Source: Rhizobium leguminosarum bv. trifolii WSM1325
GTDB taxonomy: Bacteria; Pseudomonadota; Alphaproteobacteria; Rhizobiales; Rhizobiaceae
Reading direction: 5' to 3'
Length of the DNA stretch: 64,000 nucleotides
Assembly (NCBI GenBank): GCA_000023185.1
Contig: CP001626.1
Coordinates: 186,001-250,000 of the forward strand
The notes beneath the pieces are model-generated. The model worked only from the letters and a program-made list of their open reading frames with translations. It had not been told where the DNA came from and made no database searches. Below, piece by piece: positions 52,053 through 60,704 of the stretch. The translations under genes were made by a program, and so were the position numbers. Position 1 is the stretch's first letter, and the number at the start of each line of letters is the position of its first letter.

Positions 52053-52900
52053 TCATGCACCCCCAGCAGTTCGCCGAGCGCGTCGCCCAGCATGCTGAAA
52101 CCGAAGGCGAGGCAGACGATGGAGAGGCCGGGAAACAAAGTGATCCACCATGCCGTGGTGATGAAGCTCTGTCCTTCCGCGACCATGACGCCCCATTCGG
52201 CGATCGGTGGCTGGACGCCGAGGCCGAGATAGCTGACGGCGGCGCCGCTGAGCAGCACCAGCGTCGCATCGGACATCGAAAAGACGATCGAGCCGGCGAT
52301 CGCGTTCGGCAAAAGATGGCGGAACATGATGCGCGGGCGACTGAAGCCGAGGCTGACGGCGGCAACGGCATAGTCGCTGCCTTTCAGCACCAGCATCTGC
52401 GCCCGGATCAGCCGTGCATAGGAAACCCAGCCGACCAGCGCCATGGCGATGTAGAAGCTGCCGAGGCCCGGTCCGAGGATCGCGATGATCGACAGCATCA
52501 GCACCAGGAAGGGAAAGGCGAGGATGATATCGACGAGGCGCATGAACAGCGCATCGACGATCCCGCCGAAGAAGCCGGCGATCGTGCCGACCGTCGTGCC
52601 GATTACGAAGGGGAAGATGACGCCGATCAGCGCCATCTGCAGGTCGAGGCGCGCGCCCCAGATGACGCGGGAAAGGATATCGCGGCCGAAATTGTCGGTA
52701 CCGAAGGGATGCAACAGCGAAGGCGCCTGCAGGCGCACCTCGGCATTCTGCATGATCGGGTCGTAGGGCGCGACGATAGGCGCGCCGATCGCCAGCAGCA
52801 CGAAGAACAGCAGCAGGCCGGCACTGAGCACAAGCATCGGCCGCCGGCCGAAGAACCGGCGCCAGCGGGGGGAGGCGGGGGCGATCGCCTCGATGCTCAT
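52049..52900 (-). CDS. Peptide-type ABC transporter permease (DppC-like)
   Basis: A 283-aa permease. It has the DppC opening helix (PMLVLSAGLLLFFVLLAIG), HPFGTDNFGRDILSRVIWGARLDLQ and coupling loop GSDYAVAAVSLGFSRPRIMFRHLLPNAIA. Start and stop overlap neighbours by ATGA. Works with the DppB-like permease at 52897. Confidence 0.92.
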   Translation of the reverse strand: MSIEAIAPASPRWRRFFGRRPMLVLSAGLLLFFVLLAIGAPIVAPYDPIMQNAEVRLQAPSLLHPFGTDNFGRDILSRVIWGARLDLQMALIGVIFPFVIGTTVGTIAGFFGGIVDALFMRLVDIILAFPFLVLMLSIIAILGPGLGSFYIAMALVGWVSYARLIRAQMLVLKGSDYAVAAVSLGFSRPRIMFRHLLPNAIAGSIVFSMSDATLVLLSGAAVSYLGLGVQPPIAEWGVMVAEGQSFITTAWWITLFPGLSIVCLAFGFSMLGDALGELLGVHE

Positions 52901-53835
52901 AGCTTCACCCTCGGATCGACGGCGACAGTGACGATGTCGGCAATGAAGTTGATGAGTACGGTGGCGCAGGCAAAGACCATGGCGACGCCTTGAACCACCA
53001 TGTAGTCGCGTGAGAAGATCGCCCTGACCAGCAGCTGTCCCATGCCGGGCAGCGCAAAGACGCTCTCGACCACCACCGTGCCGCCGATCAGCCAGCCGAT
53101 GTTGACAGCAAGCAGATTGATCGTCGGCACCAGTGAATTCGGCAGCACATGCCGCCAGAAGACGATCCCCTCCGGCATGCCGCGGGCGCGCGCCGCCGTC
53201 GCGACATCCGATTTCAGTTGCTCGATCATCGCCGCCCGCAGGCTGCGCGTCAGCACGGTCGAGAGCGACAGCGCGACCGTCAGGCTCGGCAGCACGAGAT
53301 GCGACAGCTTTTCGCCGATCGTCGCACCATAGCCCGAAACCGGCAGCACGCCGAGTTCGACGCTGAACAGGATGATCAGCATCAGCCCCAGCCAGAAGGG
53401 CGGAAAACCGATGCCGAAGGTCGAGACGATGCGCACCGCATGATCCGGCGCCCGGCCGGCATTGCGTGCGGCGATCGCCGACATCGGTACCGCGATCAGG
53501 ACCGAAAGCACGACGCTGGAGACGACGAGCGCAAGCGTCGGCTCGATGCGGGTGACGATCAGCTTCAGCACGTCGATCTTGTAGAGGATCGACTTGCCCA
53601 TCTCGCCATTGGCGAGGTTCTTGAGGAAATAGACATATTGCAGCCACATCGGCTGGTCGAGCCCATACTGGGCGCGGATACTGGCAAGGGCTGCCGGCGT
53701 CGCGCGCGTGCCGAGGATGTTGCGCGCCGGATCACCGGGGATCAACCGGACCAGAATGAAAGTGATGACGCTGATGCCGAAGATGACGGGCAGGAACTGC
53801 AGCGGTCGCGTCAGAACGAATTTATAGCGATGCAT
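52897..53835 (-). CDS. Peptide-type ABC transporter permease (DppB-like)
   Basis: A 312-aa permease opening with RPLQFLPVIFGISVITFILVRLIPGDPARNILG, the DppB standard. The coupling loop reads QLKSDVATAARARGMPEGIVFWRHVLPNSLVP. It follows the iminopeptidase-like gene by 51 bases on the same strand, so peptidase and importer are expressed together. Confidence 0.92.
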   Translation of the reverse strand: MHRYKFVLTRPLQFLPVIFGISVITFILVRLIPGDPARNILGTRATPAALASIRAQYGLDQPMWLQYVYFLKNLANGEMGKSILYKIDVLKLIVTRIEPTLALVVSSVVLSVLIAVPMSAIAARNAGRAPDHAVRIVSTFGIGFPPFWLGLMLIILFSVELGVLPVSGYGATIGEKLSHLVLPSLTVALSLSTVLTRSLRAAMIEQLKSDVATAARARGMPEGIVFWRHVLPNSLVPTINLLAVNIGWLIGGTVVVESVFALPGMGQLLVRAIFSRDYMVVQGVAMVFACATVLINFIADIVTVAVDPRVKL

Positions 53836-53886
53836 GACGGCGATCGCCCCTTTGTCTTCGTCTGGTTCGGTCCGCTTCCTGTTGCA

Positions 53887-54777
53887 TCAGCCTGCCTCGT
53901 GCCGGGCGAGAAAATCGAGAAGCGCCGGATAATAATCCTGCGGGTTCTCATAGAACGGCATGTGGCTGGCATTGGCAAATACCTTCAGCTCGGCATTCGG
54001 CAGCGCAAGCTTCATCCTCAGCGCACAGGCCGGCGTCAGCTCGTCATGTTCTCCCGTCGTGATGAGCACCGGCAGCGTCAGCCGCGGCAGGTCGGGTATA
54101 CGGTTCCAGTCCTTGAGGTTGCCGATATAGAGAAACTCGTTCGGCCCCTGCATCGTCTCATAGGGCGCCATGTTCCAATCGTCGAGCGAGCGGCGCACCG
54201 GCGCCGGCCATTCCGGCAGACGGCAGACATGGCGGTAGTTGAGGATGGTGACGGCGGCGAGATATTCCGGATGATTGTAGGTGCCTTGCGCCTCGTGCTT
54301 CTGCATCATCGAGACAGTTTCGGGACCGAGTGCCGCGCGCAGCCGTTCCAGTTCCGAGATCAGATGCGGCATATCGGCGACGGTATCTTCGAGGATCAGC
54401 GTCTTGAGGTTTTCGGGATAGGTCACCGCGTATTCGATCGCCAGCCAGCCGCCCCAGGAATGGCCGAGCATGTGGACCTTGCCGAGCCCCAGCGCCTTGC
54501 GCACCGTCTCCGTCTCTTCGACATAACGGCCGATCGTCCAGAGCGAGAGATCGTCCGGCCGGTCGGAAGCGCCGGTGCCGAGTTGGTCGAAGGCGACGAC
54601 GCGATAGCCCTTGTCGATGAGACAGGAATGCGCCTCGCGCAGGTAATCGCAGGGCAGACCCGGCCCGCCGTTCAGGCAGAAAACCGTCTCGCTGCCGGTC
54701 CCGAAACTATAGGCAACGACGCGATAGCCATCGACATCGATCTCGAATCGCTCGTCCGGCCGTATTTCACGCCACAT
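53887..54777 (-). CDS. Proline-iminopeptidase-like alpha/beta hydrolase (Pip1)
   Basis: A 296-aa S33-type hydrolase. Catalytic residues: Ser in LGHSWGGW, Asp in TTGEHDELTP, His in ANASHMPF. The oxyanion HGGPG has His replaced by Asn (LNGGPGLPCDYL). The ATG at 54777 is preferred for GGAG six bases upstream; a TTG further up lacks support. It is the first gene of the operon with the peptide importer and is divergent from the LuxR solo gene. A shared palindrome lies about 88 bases upstream. Likely cleaves N-terminal proline from an imported peptide or a similar bond in a signal compound. Confidence 0.9.
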   Translation of the reverse strand: MWREIRPDERFEIDVDGYRVVAYSFGTGSETVFCLNGGPGLPCDYLREAHSCLIDKGYRVVAFDQLGTGASDRPDDLSLWTIGRYVEETETVRKALGLGKVHMLGHSWGGWLAIEYAVTYPENLKTLILEDTVADMPHLISELERLRAALGPETVSMMQKHEAQGTYNHPEYLAAVTILNYRHVCRLPEWPAPVRRSLDDWNMAPYETMQGPNEFLYIGNLKDWNRIPDLPRLTLPVLITTGEHDELTPACALRMKLALPNAELKVFANASHMPFYENPQDYYPALLDFLARHEAG

Positions 54778-54854
54778 TGATCGCTCCGGCAGAAGATTTC
54801 GCTTGCTCAATATTTGGGCACGGCTAAATTTTTACCTTAAACCGCATTCAGTGC

Positions 54855-54877
54855 CAGCTATAAGAAGTGATAGGGTG
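54855..54877. promoter_or_regulatory. Lux-box-like palindromic element 1 (pip1/luxR divergent promoter)
   Basis: On the minus strand the core is CTATCACTTCTTATAG (54873-54858), an imperfect palindrome, flanked by CAC before and CTG after. It matches the element at 55719-55741 at 20 of 23 positions, both reading toward a pip gene. A TAAAAA -10-like hexamer at 54834-54829 would put the box centre near -43 for pip1. The luxR start is about 42 bases away on the other side. Confidence 0.75.
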
Positions 54878-54907
54878 GGCCGCAATGCCGAACCCCGGGA
54901 GCAGCCC

Positions 54908-55735
54908 ATGCTTGACGACCCCATTCGTGACGACCCCATTCTTGACGATATCGGAACGATCAGACGGCAGTTTACAGCGCACGAAACGCTTGATGGACGC
55001 ATCGACCAGGCCTTCGAGGCGATGAAGCAGATAGGCTTCGAGGCGCTGATCTACGACTATACACCGGTGCCTTACGATCTCGACGGCGCGATCATGATAC
55101 CATCGCTGCTGAAGCTGCGGAATATCTCCGACGATATGCACGATTACTGGTTCAATCGCGGCTATTTCCGTATCGATCCGGTGCAGCAGGTGGCGCTGCG
55201 CACCTCCGCGCCCTTCTTCTGGAACTACGACCCGGACGCCGACACGCTGATCAACCGTTTCATGACCGAAGACACCGCGCCGGTGACGCGCTATTTGAGC
55301 GAACGCGATATGTCGACCGGCGTCACCGTTCCGGTTCATATGCCACGCGGCGACTATGCGACCGTCACCGGCATCCGCTTCGGCCGGAACAAAGATTTCG
55401 AGCGGCACGCACTGCGCTATATCGCCGACTTCAACCTGCTTGCCCATGTTTTCCATGAGACCGCCTATTCGCTTTTCGACACGCGGGCGAAGAGCGTCGG
55501 CACGATCCGCCTGACCGAGCGGGAACGTGAATGCCTGCGCCATTCGGCGGAAGGTTACTCCGCCAAGGAAATTTCCCGCATCATCGACCGTTCGGTACCG
55601 ACCGTCGTGATGCATCTGAACGCCGCGACAAAGAAACTCGGCGCCCGCAACCGAACCCAGGCCGTGGTGCGCGCCACCCATTACCGCCTGCTCGAAGACC
55701 GGCCTACCCATAATTGGCCACCCTATAACTTGTGA
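54908..55735 (+). CDS. LuxR-family solo regulator of the plant-responsive (OryR/PipR/NesR) type
   Basis: A 275-aa LuxR-type regulator with an N-terminal autoinducer-binding domain and a C-terminal GerE helix-turn-helix (LTERERECL, GYSAKEISRIIDRSVPTVVMHLNAATKKLGARNRTQAV, residues about 202-254). Aligned on TraR numbering, residue 57 is Met (M77) and 61 is Trp (W81), while D70 (D90), P71 (P91), W85 (W105) and the glycine near 113 (G138) are kept. That W57M/Y61W pair marks the plant-responsive solos that do not bind acyl-homoserine lactones. No luxI is present. Divergent from pip1, followed by pip2. Confidence 0.93.
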   Translation: MLDDPIRDDPILDDIGTIRRQFTAHETLDGRIDQAFEAMKQIGFEALIYDYTPVPYDLDGAIMIPSLLKLRNISDDMHDYWFNRGYFRIDPVQQVALRTSAPFFWNYDPDADTLINRFMTEDTAPVTRYLSERDMSTGVTVPVHMPRGDYATVTGIRFGRNKDFERHALRYIADFNLLAHVFHETAYSLFDTRAKSVGTIRLTERERECLRHSAEGYSAKEISRIIDRSVPTVVMHLNAATKKLGARNRTQAVVRATHYRLLEDRPTHNWPPYNL

Positions 55736-55741
55736 TAGCTG
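55719..55741. promoter_or_regulatory. Lux-box-like palindromic element 2 (upstream of pip2)
   Basis: Core CTATAACTTGTGATAG (55723-55738), flanked by CAC and CTG, is a better palindrome (CTAT-N-AC-NN-GT-N-ATAG). It overlaps the luxR stop codon, so it lies in a normally coding position. TATGCT at 55763-55768 is a plausible -10, placing the box centre near -44 of pip2. Same orientation relative to pip2 as element 1 has to pip1. Confidence 0.78.
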
Positions 55742-55787
55742 CCTTCACCGTTGCCGCCGCGTTATGCTTTTTTCATGACGCCAAGAG

Positions 55788-56702
55788 ATGGAGACACCGG
55801 TGGGCGAAGTCACGACCAAAGAAGCTTACCTGCCCTTTCGCGACTATCGCACCTGGTATCGCGTCACCGGTTCGCTGGAGAGCGGCAAGCTGCCCCTCGT
55901 CGTCGCCCATGGCGGGCCTGGCTGCACCCATGATTATGTCGATTCCTTCAAGGATATCGCCGCCCTCGACGGCCGTCCGGTCATCCATTACGACCAGCTC
56001 GGCAATGGCAATTCCACCCGACTTCCGGAAAAAGGCCCGGATTTCTGGACGGTCGGCCTGTTCCTCGAGGAGCTGGACACGCTACTTTCCCATCTCGGCA
56101 TTCGGGATCGTTATGCCTTCCTCGGCCAGTCCTGGGGCGGCATGCTCGGCGCCGAACATGCGGTGCGCCAGCCGCAAGGTCTGAAGGCGCTTGTCATCGC
56201 CAACTCGCCGGCCAACATGCACACCTGGGTTTCGGAGGCGAACCGGCTGAGGCAGGAACTGCCGAAAGAGGTGCAGGACACGCTGCTGAAGCATGAGCTG
56301 GTGGGAAGCCTCACCGATCCGGACTATATCGCCGCCTCACGCGTCTTCTATGACCGCCATGTCTGCCGCGTGGTGCCGTGGCCGCCTGAAGTGGCGCGGA
56401 CCTTTGCAATCATGGACGAGGACAACACCGTCTACCGCAACATGAACGGCCCGACCGAATTTCACGTCATCGGTACGATGAAAGACTGGACGATCGAGAA
56501 CAGGCTGGACCGCATCGAAGCCCCGACGCTGCTGATCTCGGGAAAATACGACGAGGCGACGCCCCTGGTGGTAAGGCCCTATCTCGAACGCGTTCCGGGC
56601 TGCGAATGGGTGCTCTTCGAAAATTCCAGCCATATGCCGCATGTCGAGGAAAAGCAGCTTTGCCTGGCGACCGTTTCCGGTTTCCTGTCCCGGCACGACT
56701 GA
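55788..56702 (+). CDS. Proline-iminopeptidase-like alpha/beta hydrolase (Pip2)
   Basis: A 304-aa S33-type hydrolase, paralogous to Pip1. Catalytic residues: Ser in [10 protein letters not shown], Asp in SGKYDEATP, His in NSSHMPHVE. The oxyanion motif is the canonical [11 protein letters not shown], unlike the NGGPG of Pip1. The ATG at 55788 is used; a GTG four codons on with GGAG upstream is possible. The gene lies downstream of the LuxR solo gene with element 2 ahead of it, as in the XccR-pip and PipR-pipA pairs of other plant-associated bacteria. Confidence 0.92.
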   Translation: METPVGEVTTKEAYLPFRDYRTWYRVTGSLESGKLPLVVAHGGPGCTHDYVDSFKDIAALDGRPVIHYDQLGNGNSTRLPEKGPDFWTVGLFLEELDTLLSHLGIRDRYAFLGQSWGGMLGAEHAVRQPQGLKALVIANSPANMHTWVSEANRLRQELPKEVQDTLLKHELVGSLTDPDYIAASRVFYDRHVCRVVPWPPEVARTFAIMDEDNTVYRNMNGPTEFHVIGTMKDWTIENRLDRIEAPTLLISGKYDEATPLVVRPYLERVPGCEWVLFENSSHMPHVEEKQLCLATVSGFLSRHD

Positions 56703-56793
56703 GAAAAATCGTTCCCGCCGACAGCACCATTTCTTGCCGCGGAGATGACGCTTGAGATAGTCTTGGTCCCATTCGAGCGAACGGAACGGACCG

Positions 56794-57651
56794 ATGAACG
56801 ATCATTCGCCGACAGGAAGCGCGACAATCCTCGCAACGAGCAGGGGGCGCGGCTGGCACGGTCTGGAGGCTGAGCTGCTACGCATTCCGCCCGGCAGCAC
56901 GCATATTTCAGGCACGCCCTACCATCGTCTCGGGGTCCACGTCGGCCGGCCGGTGCGGGCGCAATGCCGCTGTGACGGGCGAGAGCATCGCCGACTGCAG
57001 AAGCATGGCGATATCGACGTGGTGCCAGCCGGCCTTGATGGCGTCTGGGAGGACGACCGCGAATGCATGATCCTGCGACTGAAGATCAGCAAGGATCTTT
57101 TCCATCGGGCTGCCATCGACCTCGGCCGCGACCCCGCGACGGCAATCGTGCCGCAATTTCAACTCCGCGATCCGCGGCTCGAGGCCATCGTCTGGGCCTT
57201 GAAAGCGGAACTCGAAGCGGATGTGCCGTCCGACAACCTCTATGCCGATACGCTGGCGACAGCTTTGGCGCTCCGTCTGGTCGAGGCGGGCAGCGGCAGC
57301 TCTCGCCCAGTGTATAGCGGCAGAGCGCTCTCGCCCCGTCAGAAGCGGATGCTTGCCGACTACATCGAGGATAATCTCGACACCTCGCTTTCGCTTGCGG
57401 AACTGGCAGCTCTTGCCGGACTGAGCCTCTCGCATCTGAAGACGCAGTTTCGAAATAGTTTCGGTATGCCGCCGCATCAATATGTGCTGCACCGCCGGGT
57501 GGCTCGCGTCGAGGTGCTGATCCGAAGCTCCGGCCTGCCCTTGAGCCAGATCGCCCTGGAAGCAGGCTTTGCGCATCAAAGCCATATGGCAAACAGCATG
57601 AAGCGGCTGCTTGGCATCAGCCCCGGCACCATCACCCGCGCGCGCAATTAA
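56794..57651 (+). CDS. AraC-family transcriptional regulator
   Basis: A 285-aa AraC/XylS regulator with the DNA-binding domain at the C terminus: MLADYIEDNLDTSLSLAELAALAGLSLSHLKTQFRNSFGMPPHQYVLHRRVARVEVLI, then SQIALEAGFAHQSHMANSMKRLLGISP. The N-terminal part (GSTHISGTPYHRLGVHVGRPV) is a sensor domain without a known ligand. It precedes the NmrA-like gene on the same strand by 94 bases, which is its most likely target. Confidence 0.93.
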   Translation: MNDHSPTGSATILATSRGRGWHGLEAELLRIPPGSTHISGTPYHRLGVHVGRPVRAQCRCDGREHRRLQKHGDIDVVPAGLDGVWEDDRECMILRLKISKDLFHRAAIDLGRDPATAIVPQFQLRDPRLEAIVWALKAELEADVPSDNLYADTLATALALRLVEAGSGSSRPVYSGRALSPRQKRMLADYIEDNLDTSLSLAELAALAGLSLSHLKTQFRNSFGMPPHQYVLHRRVARVEVLIRSSGLPLSQIALEAGFAHQSHMANSMKRLLGISPGTITRARN

Positions 57652-57658
57652 AAAAATT

Positions 57659-57682
57659 GGCCGATCCTGCAACGGATCGGCC
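57659..57682 (-). terminator. Terminator-like hairpin reading on the minus strand
   Basis: GGCCGATCC / GGATCGGCC, a perfect 9-bp stem with a 6-base loop. On the plus strand it is preceded by a run of seven A, so as a terminator (T-run after the stem) it works on the minus strand, although no minus-strand gene ends here. It could stop antisense transcription from the NmrA-like gene. Confidence 0.6.
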
Positions 57683-57745
57683 GAATGCGCAGGCAATGCC
57701 CCTTAGCGGCAGTGCATCTTCCTTCGACTGCGAGCAGAGGAAGGA

Positions 57746-58648
57746 ATGATCATGTTTGTCATCTTCGGCGCCACCGGCAAAATCGGCAAGGCAACGATAA
57801 CAAGGCTTCGGGCCGAGGGCTCTCCCGTCAGGGCGGTGCTCCGTAATCCCGCCAAGGCCGCACCCCTTGCGGCGCTCGGATGCGAGATTGCCATGGCTGA
57901 GGTCGGCGATGCCGATGCCATGGCGCTCGCGATGAGAGATGCGACGGCTGTACAGCTCATCTGCCCGATCGACCCTCGCGCCGCCGATGCCAGCCGCCAG
58001 ATGCTGCAGTCTATCGAGCGGATGGCGGAGGCGGTCGATGCCGCCCAGTCGCCGCGCGTCCTGGCGATCTCGGATTACGGTGCGCATCTGACGATCGATA
58101 CCGGCATTACCAGGCTGTTCCGTTTGATGGAGGAGCGGTTCCGGCAGTGCAGCGCCAGGATGGTCTTTCTGCGTTCGGCCGAACATATGGAAAACTGGGC
58201 ACGCTACCTGAAGATCGCCAATGAGACCGGCGTGATGCCGAGCATGCACCAGCCGCTGGCACGACCCTTTCCGACCGTCTCCGCCGCCGATATCGGCGAT
58301 ATGGCTGCCGACCTTCTGCTGGCTGACGAGGATCATGGCCCTTCGCCGCGGATCGTCCATGGCGAGGGGCCGCGCGAATACACGGCGCTTGAGATCGCTG
58401 CGGCCTTGGGGCGATTGTTGACCCGGCGCGTTGTCGCACACGAACTGCCGCGTGCCGAGTGGCCGGCAACGTTGATCCGCGCAGGACTCTCGGAAAGTTA
58501 CGCCGAGCTGATCGTCAGGCTCAGTGACGCGCACAACAAGGGCCTGATCGGAGCCGAAGCCGGCATCGGCGAAATCCGCCGTGGCCGCACGGAGCTTTCC
58601 GCTGCCCTCGAAACATTTCGTCCTGACGTCGGGCAGGCTGTGTCGTGA
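57746..58648 (+). CDS. NmrA-like/NAD(P)H-binding (atypical SDR) protein
   Basis: A 300-aa protein with an N-terminal dinucleotide-binding motif (FVIFGATGKIGKATITRLRAEG) and the NmrA/azoreductase-type second half (PVRAVLRNPAKAAPLAALGCEIAMAEVGDADAM). Such proteins bind NAD(P) and act as redox sensors or quinone/azo-compound reductases. Either the ATG at 57746 or the one at 57752 can be used; both have AGGAAGGA nearby. Probably controlled by the AraC regulator just upstream. Confidence 0.87.
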   Translation: MIMFVIFGATGKIGKATITRLRAEGSPVRAVLRNPAKAAPLAALGCEIAMAEVGDADAMALAMRDATAVQLICPIDPRAADASRQMLQSIERMAEAVDAAQSPRVLAISDYGAHLTIDTGITRLFRLMEERFRQCSARMVFLRSAEHMENWARYLKIANETGVMPSMHQPLARPFPTVSAADIGDMAADLLLADEDHGPSPRIVHGEGPREYTALEIAAALGRLLTRRVVAHELPRAEWPATLIRAGLSESYAELIVRLSDAHNKGLIGAEAGIGEIRRGRTELSAALETFRPDVGQAVS

Positions 58649-58711
58649 TAGTCTCAATCACGTGACGCATGAAGAGGAGTCCGGCCGGGGACGGCCGCTC
58701 CCGAGAACCTT

Positions 58712-59623
58712 CTATCCGCGAACCAGCCATTTCTTGGCAACGCGGCAAGCCATCGTATAGGCCGGGTCGAAGACGTTGCCGACGTCATAACGCACCACCT
58801 GGCCGAGCAGATGGCTGGCCGCCGTCCTGTCCAGCCCATAATCCGATGCCAGCCAGGTCAACATTTCGCTGGTCGCGTGCTGGAGCGCTTGATCGAGTGG
58901 CCGGGCGTTGCCGATGGTGAAGATGTCTTCGGCGGTTTCCCCGCGCGGCCAGACCAGTCCGGCCTTCTTTTCCACCGTCAGCCGCACCGTGACCTCGAAC
59001 GTCGTCTCGATGCCGGTCCCGACGATCTCGCCATCCCCTTGCACGGCATGGCAGTCGCCCAGAAAGAACAGGGCGCCGGGGGCCGCTACGGGCAAGCGGA
59101 GGGTGGTGCCGGGGCCGAACAGCCGATAATCCATGTTGCCGCCATATTCACCGCTGGTCGCCGTCGATATCGCCTGGCTGAGGCTGGGCGCCACGCCGAA
59201 ACAGCCGATCATCGGGGCGAGGGGCAGAACGAAATTTTCAAGACCTGCAACCGGCTCGGAAAGCCGGACGGTCAATGCCTCACGGTCGATCGCCCAGATG
59301 GCGATATCGCGCGGTGGCAGGTCACGAACCGACTCGGGATCGACGACATTGGCCGCGACGACGCTGCGGGTAAACCCCGTGTCCCTGGTCGGGATCATGC
59401 TGATGATCTCGACCTTCAGCGCATCCCCCGGCTCAGCACCTTCCACGAAGATCGGGCCGTTCATCGGATTGCCGCCGGGCGCCTGCTTGATGCCGTCCTT
59501 GTCATGCCCGGCGGCGTCGAGCGTCTCAGTGACCACGGTGTCGCCGTCGGCGATGTGCAGGGCCGGCGGAAGAGAGCCGATGACATTGTGAAAGCTCGTC
59601 GGAATGAAGCGGTGAGTGGTCAT
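58712..59623 (-). CDS. Acetamidase/formamidase-family amidohydrolase
   Basis: A 303-aa FmdA/AmdA-family protein, recognised by VIGSLPPALHIADGDTVVTETLDAAG, GNPMNGPIFVEGAEPGDALKVEII and LFFLGDCHAVQGDGEIVGTGIE, with the conserved His of GDCHAVQGDGE. It hydrolyses short amides such as formamide or acetamide to ammonia and acid. It stands alone, convergent to the NmrA-like gene; its upstream region (59624 on) carries no identified regulator. Confidence 0.92.
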   Translation of the reverse strand: MTTHRFIPTSFHNVIGSLPPALHIADGDTVVTETLDAAGHDKDGIKQAPGGNPMNGPIFVEGAEPGDALKVEIISMIPTRDTGFTRSVVAANVVDPESVRDLPPRDIAIWAIDREALTVRLSEPVAGLENFVLPLAPMIGCFGVAPSLSQAISTATSGEYGGNMDYRLFGPGTTLRLPVAAPGALFFLGDCHAVQGDGEIVGTGIETTFEVTVRLTVEKKAGLVWPRGETAEDIFTIGNARPLDQALQHATSEMLTWLASDYGLDRTAASHLLGQVVRYDVGNVFDPAYTMACRVAKKWLVRG

Positions 59624-59909
59624 GAAATACAGCTCTCGCTCGTTCGAATGTCATGAGCCTGCGGCTGAATTGCCCGGCGGAGAGAATTCGAGACTACTGC
59701 ATAATTGCTTAAACTGGAATCGACTTCAGGATTAAAATTATGCAGCAATTCAAAGGACTACAGCGTCTTTTGCGCGTCTTTTCCGACACGCAGCGCTGTA
59801 GATCAGAGATTGCCGGCACTGACGAAGTCGGGAGCAAACGCGGTATCGACCGCAACATTCAACAGGGTTGAGCCTTAACGGTCCCAGATGCGATGCCTCA
59901 GCGCGACCG
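59624..59909. repeat. Intergenic region with a repeat-like hairpin
   Basis: This 286-base gap holds the promoter side of the amidohydrolase gene and the 3' side of bdhA. At 59758-59801 CTACAGCG and CGCTGTAG close a long hairpin with a further GCGCGTC/GACACGC inner pairing. The sequence resembles small palindromic intergenic repeats of rhizobia from memory only; it is the sole copy in this window. It may end the bdhA transcript. Confidence 0.5.
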
Positions 59910-60692
59910 TTACTGCATGTACCAGCCATGGCTGACGACGAGTGACTGGCCGGTGAGAGCATTGGTTTCGAAACCGGCAAAGAGCAGCGCCACTTCTGCG
60001 ACATCGTCGACCGTCGTAAACTGTGCATCCACCGTGCCGCCGAGCATTACCTTCTTGATGACCTCGTCTTCGGAAATTCCGAGTTCCTTTGCCTGTTCCG
60101 GAATTTGCTTGTCGACCAGCGGCGTCCGGACGAAGCCGGGGCAGATGACGTTGGCACGCACGCCATCCGGTCCGCCTTCCTTGGCGACCACACGAGCAAG
60201 GCCGAGCAAGCCGTGCTTGGCGGTGACGTAGGCCGATTTCAGCGGCGAAGCCTCATGCGAATGCACCGAGCCCATATAGATGATCGCGCCGCCCTTCTGC
60301 GCTTTCATGTGGGGAACGCAAGCCTTGGTGGTGAGGAACGCGCCATCGAGATGGATGGCAAGCATCTTCTTCCAGTCGGAAAAGGCGTAGTCCTCGATCT
60401 TGTTGACGATCTGGATGCCGGCATTGGAGACGAGCACGTCCACCCGGCCCCACTTGGCTACGACGGCGGCGACGCCGGCGTTCACGGCTTCCTCGCTGGT
60501 CACGTCCATCGCAAGACCGATCGCCTCGCCCGGGCCGGCAGCCGTCAGATCCTTGGCCGCCGCTTGCGCCGCCTCGAGCTTCAGGTCGGCAATGACGACC
60601 TTGGCACCCTCTGAAACGTATTTCCTTGCGATCGCCAGCCCGATACCGCTGGCCGAGCCCGTGACGATGCAGACCTTGTCCCTGAGCTTCAT
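59910..60692 (-). CDS. bdhA: 3-hydroxybutyrate dehydrogenase (SDR family)
   Basis: A 260-aa classical SDR. Cofactor motif [16 protein letters not shown] in VSNAGIQ, catalytic Ser (MGSVHSHEA), Tyr and Lys in SAYVTAKHG. The pattern [22 protein letters not shown], and [19 protein letters not shown] are typical of D-3-hydroxybutyrate dehydrogenases. It interconverts 3-hydroxybutyrate and acetoacetate in polyhydroxybutyrate breakdown. Third gene of a patatin-adc-bdhA operon, 12 bases after the decarboxylase. Confidence 0.92.
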   Translation of the reverse strand: MKLRDKVCIVTGSASGIGLAIARKYVSEGAKVVIADLKLEAAQAAAKDLTAAGPGEAIGLAMDVTSEEAVNAGVAAVVAKWGRVDVLVSNAGIQIVNKIEDYAFSDWKKMLAIHLDGAFLTTKACVPHMKAQKGGAIIYMGSVHSHEASPLKSAYVTAKHGLLGLARVVAKEGGPDGVRANVICPGFVRTPLVDKQIPEQAKELGISEDEVIKKVMLGGTVDAQFTTVDDVAEVALLFAGFETNALTGQSLVVSHGWYMQ

Positions 60693-60704
60693 GGTTTGGA
60701 CTCC

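Noticed and set aside
54908..55735. A classical acyl-homoserine-lactone quorum-sensing receptor
   Set aside because: The pocket positions 57 and 61 are Met and Trp and no luxI gene is nearby.
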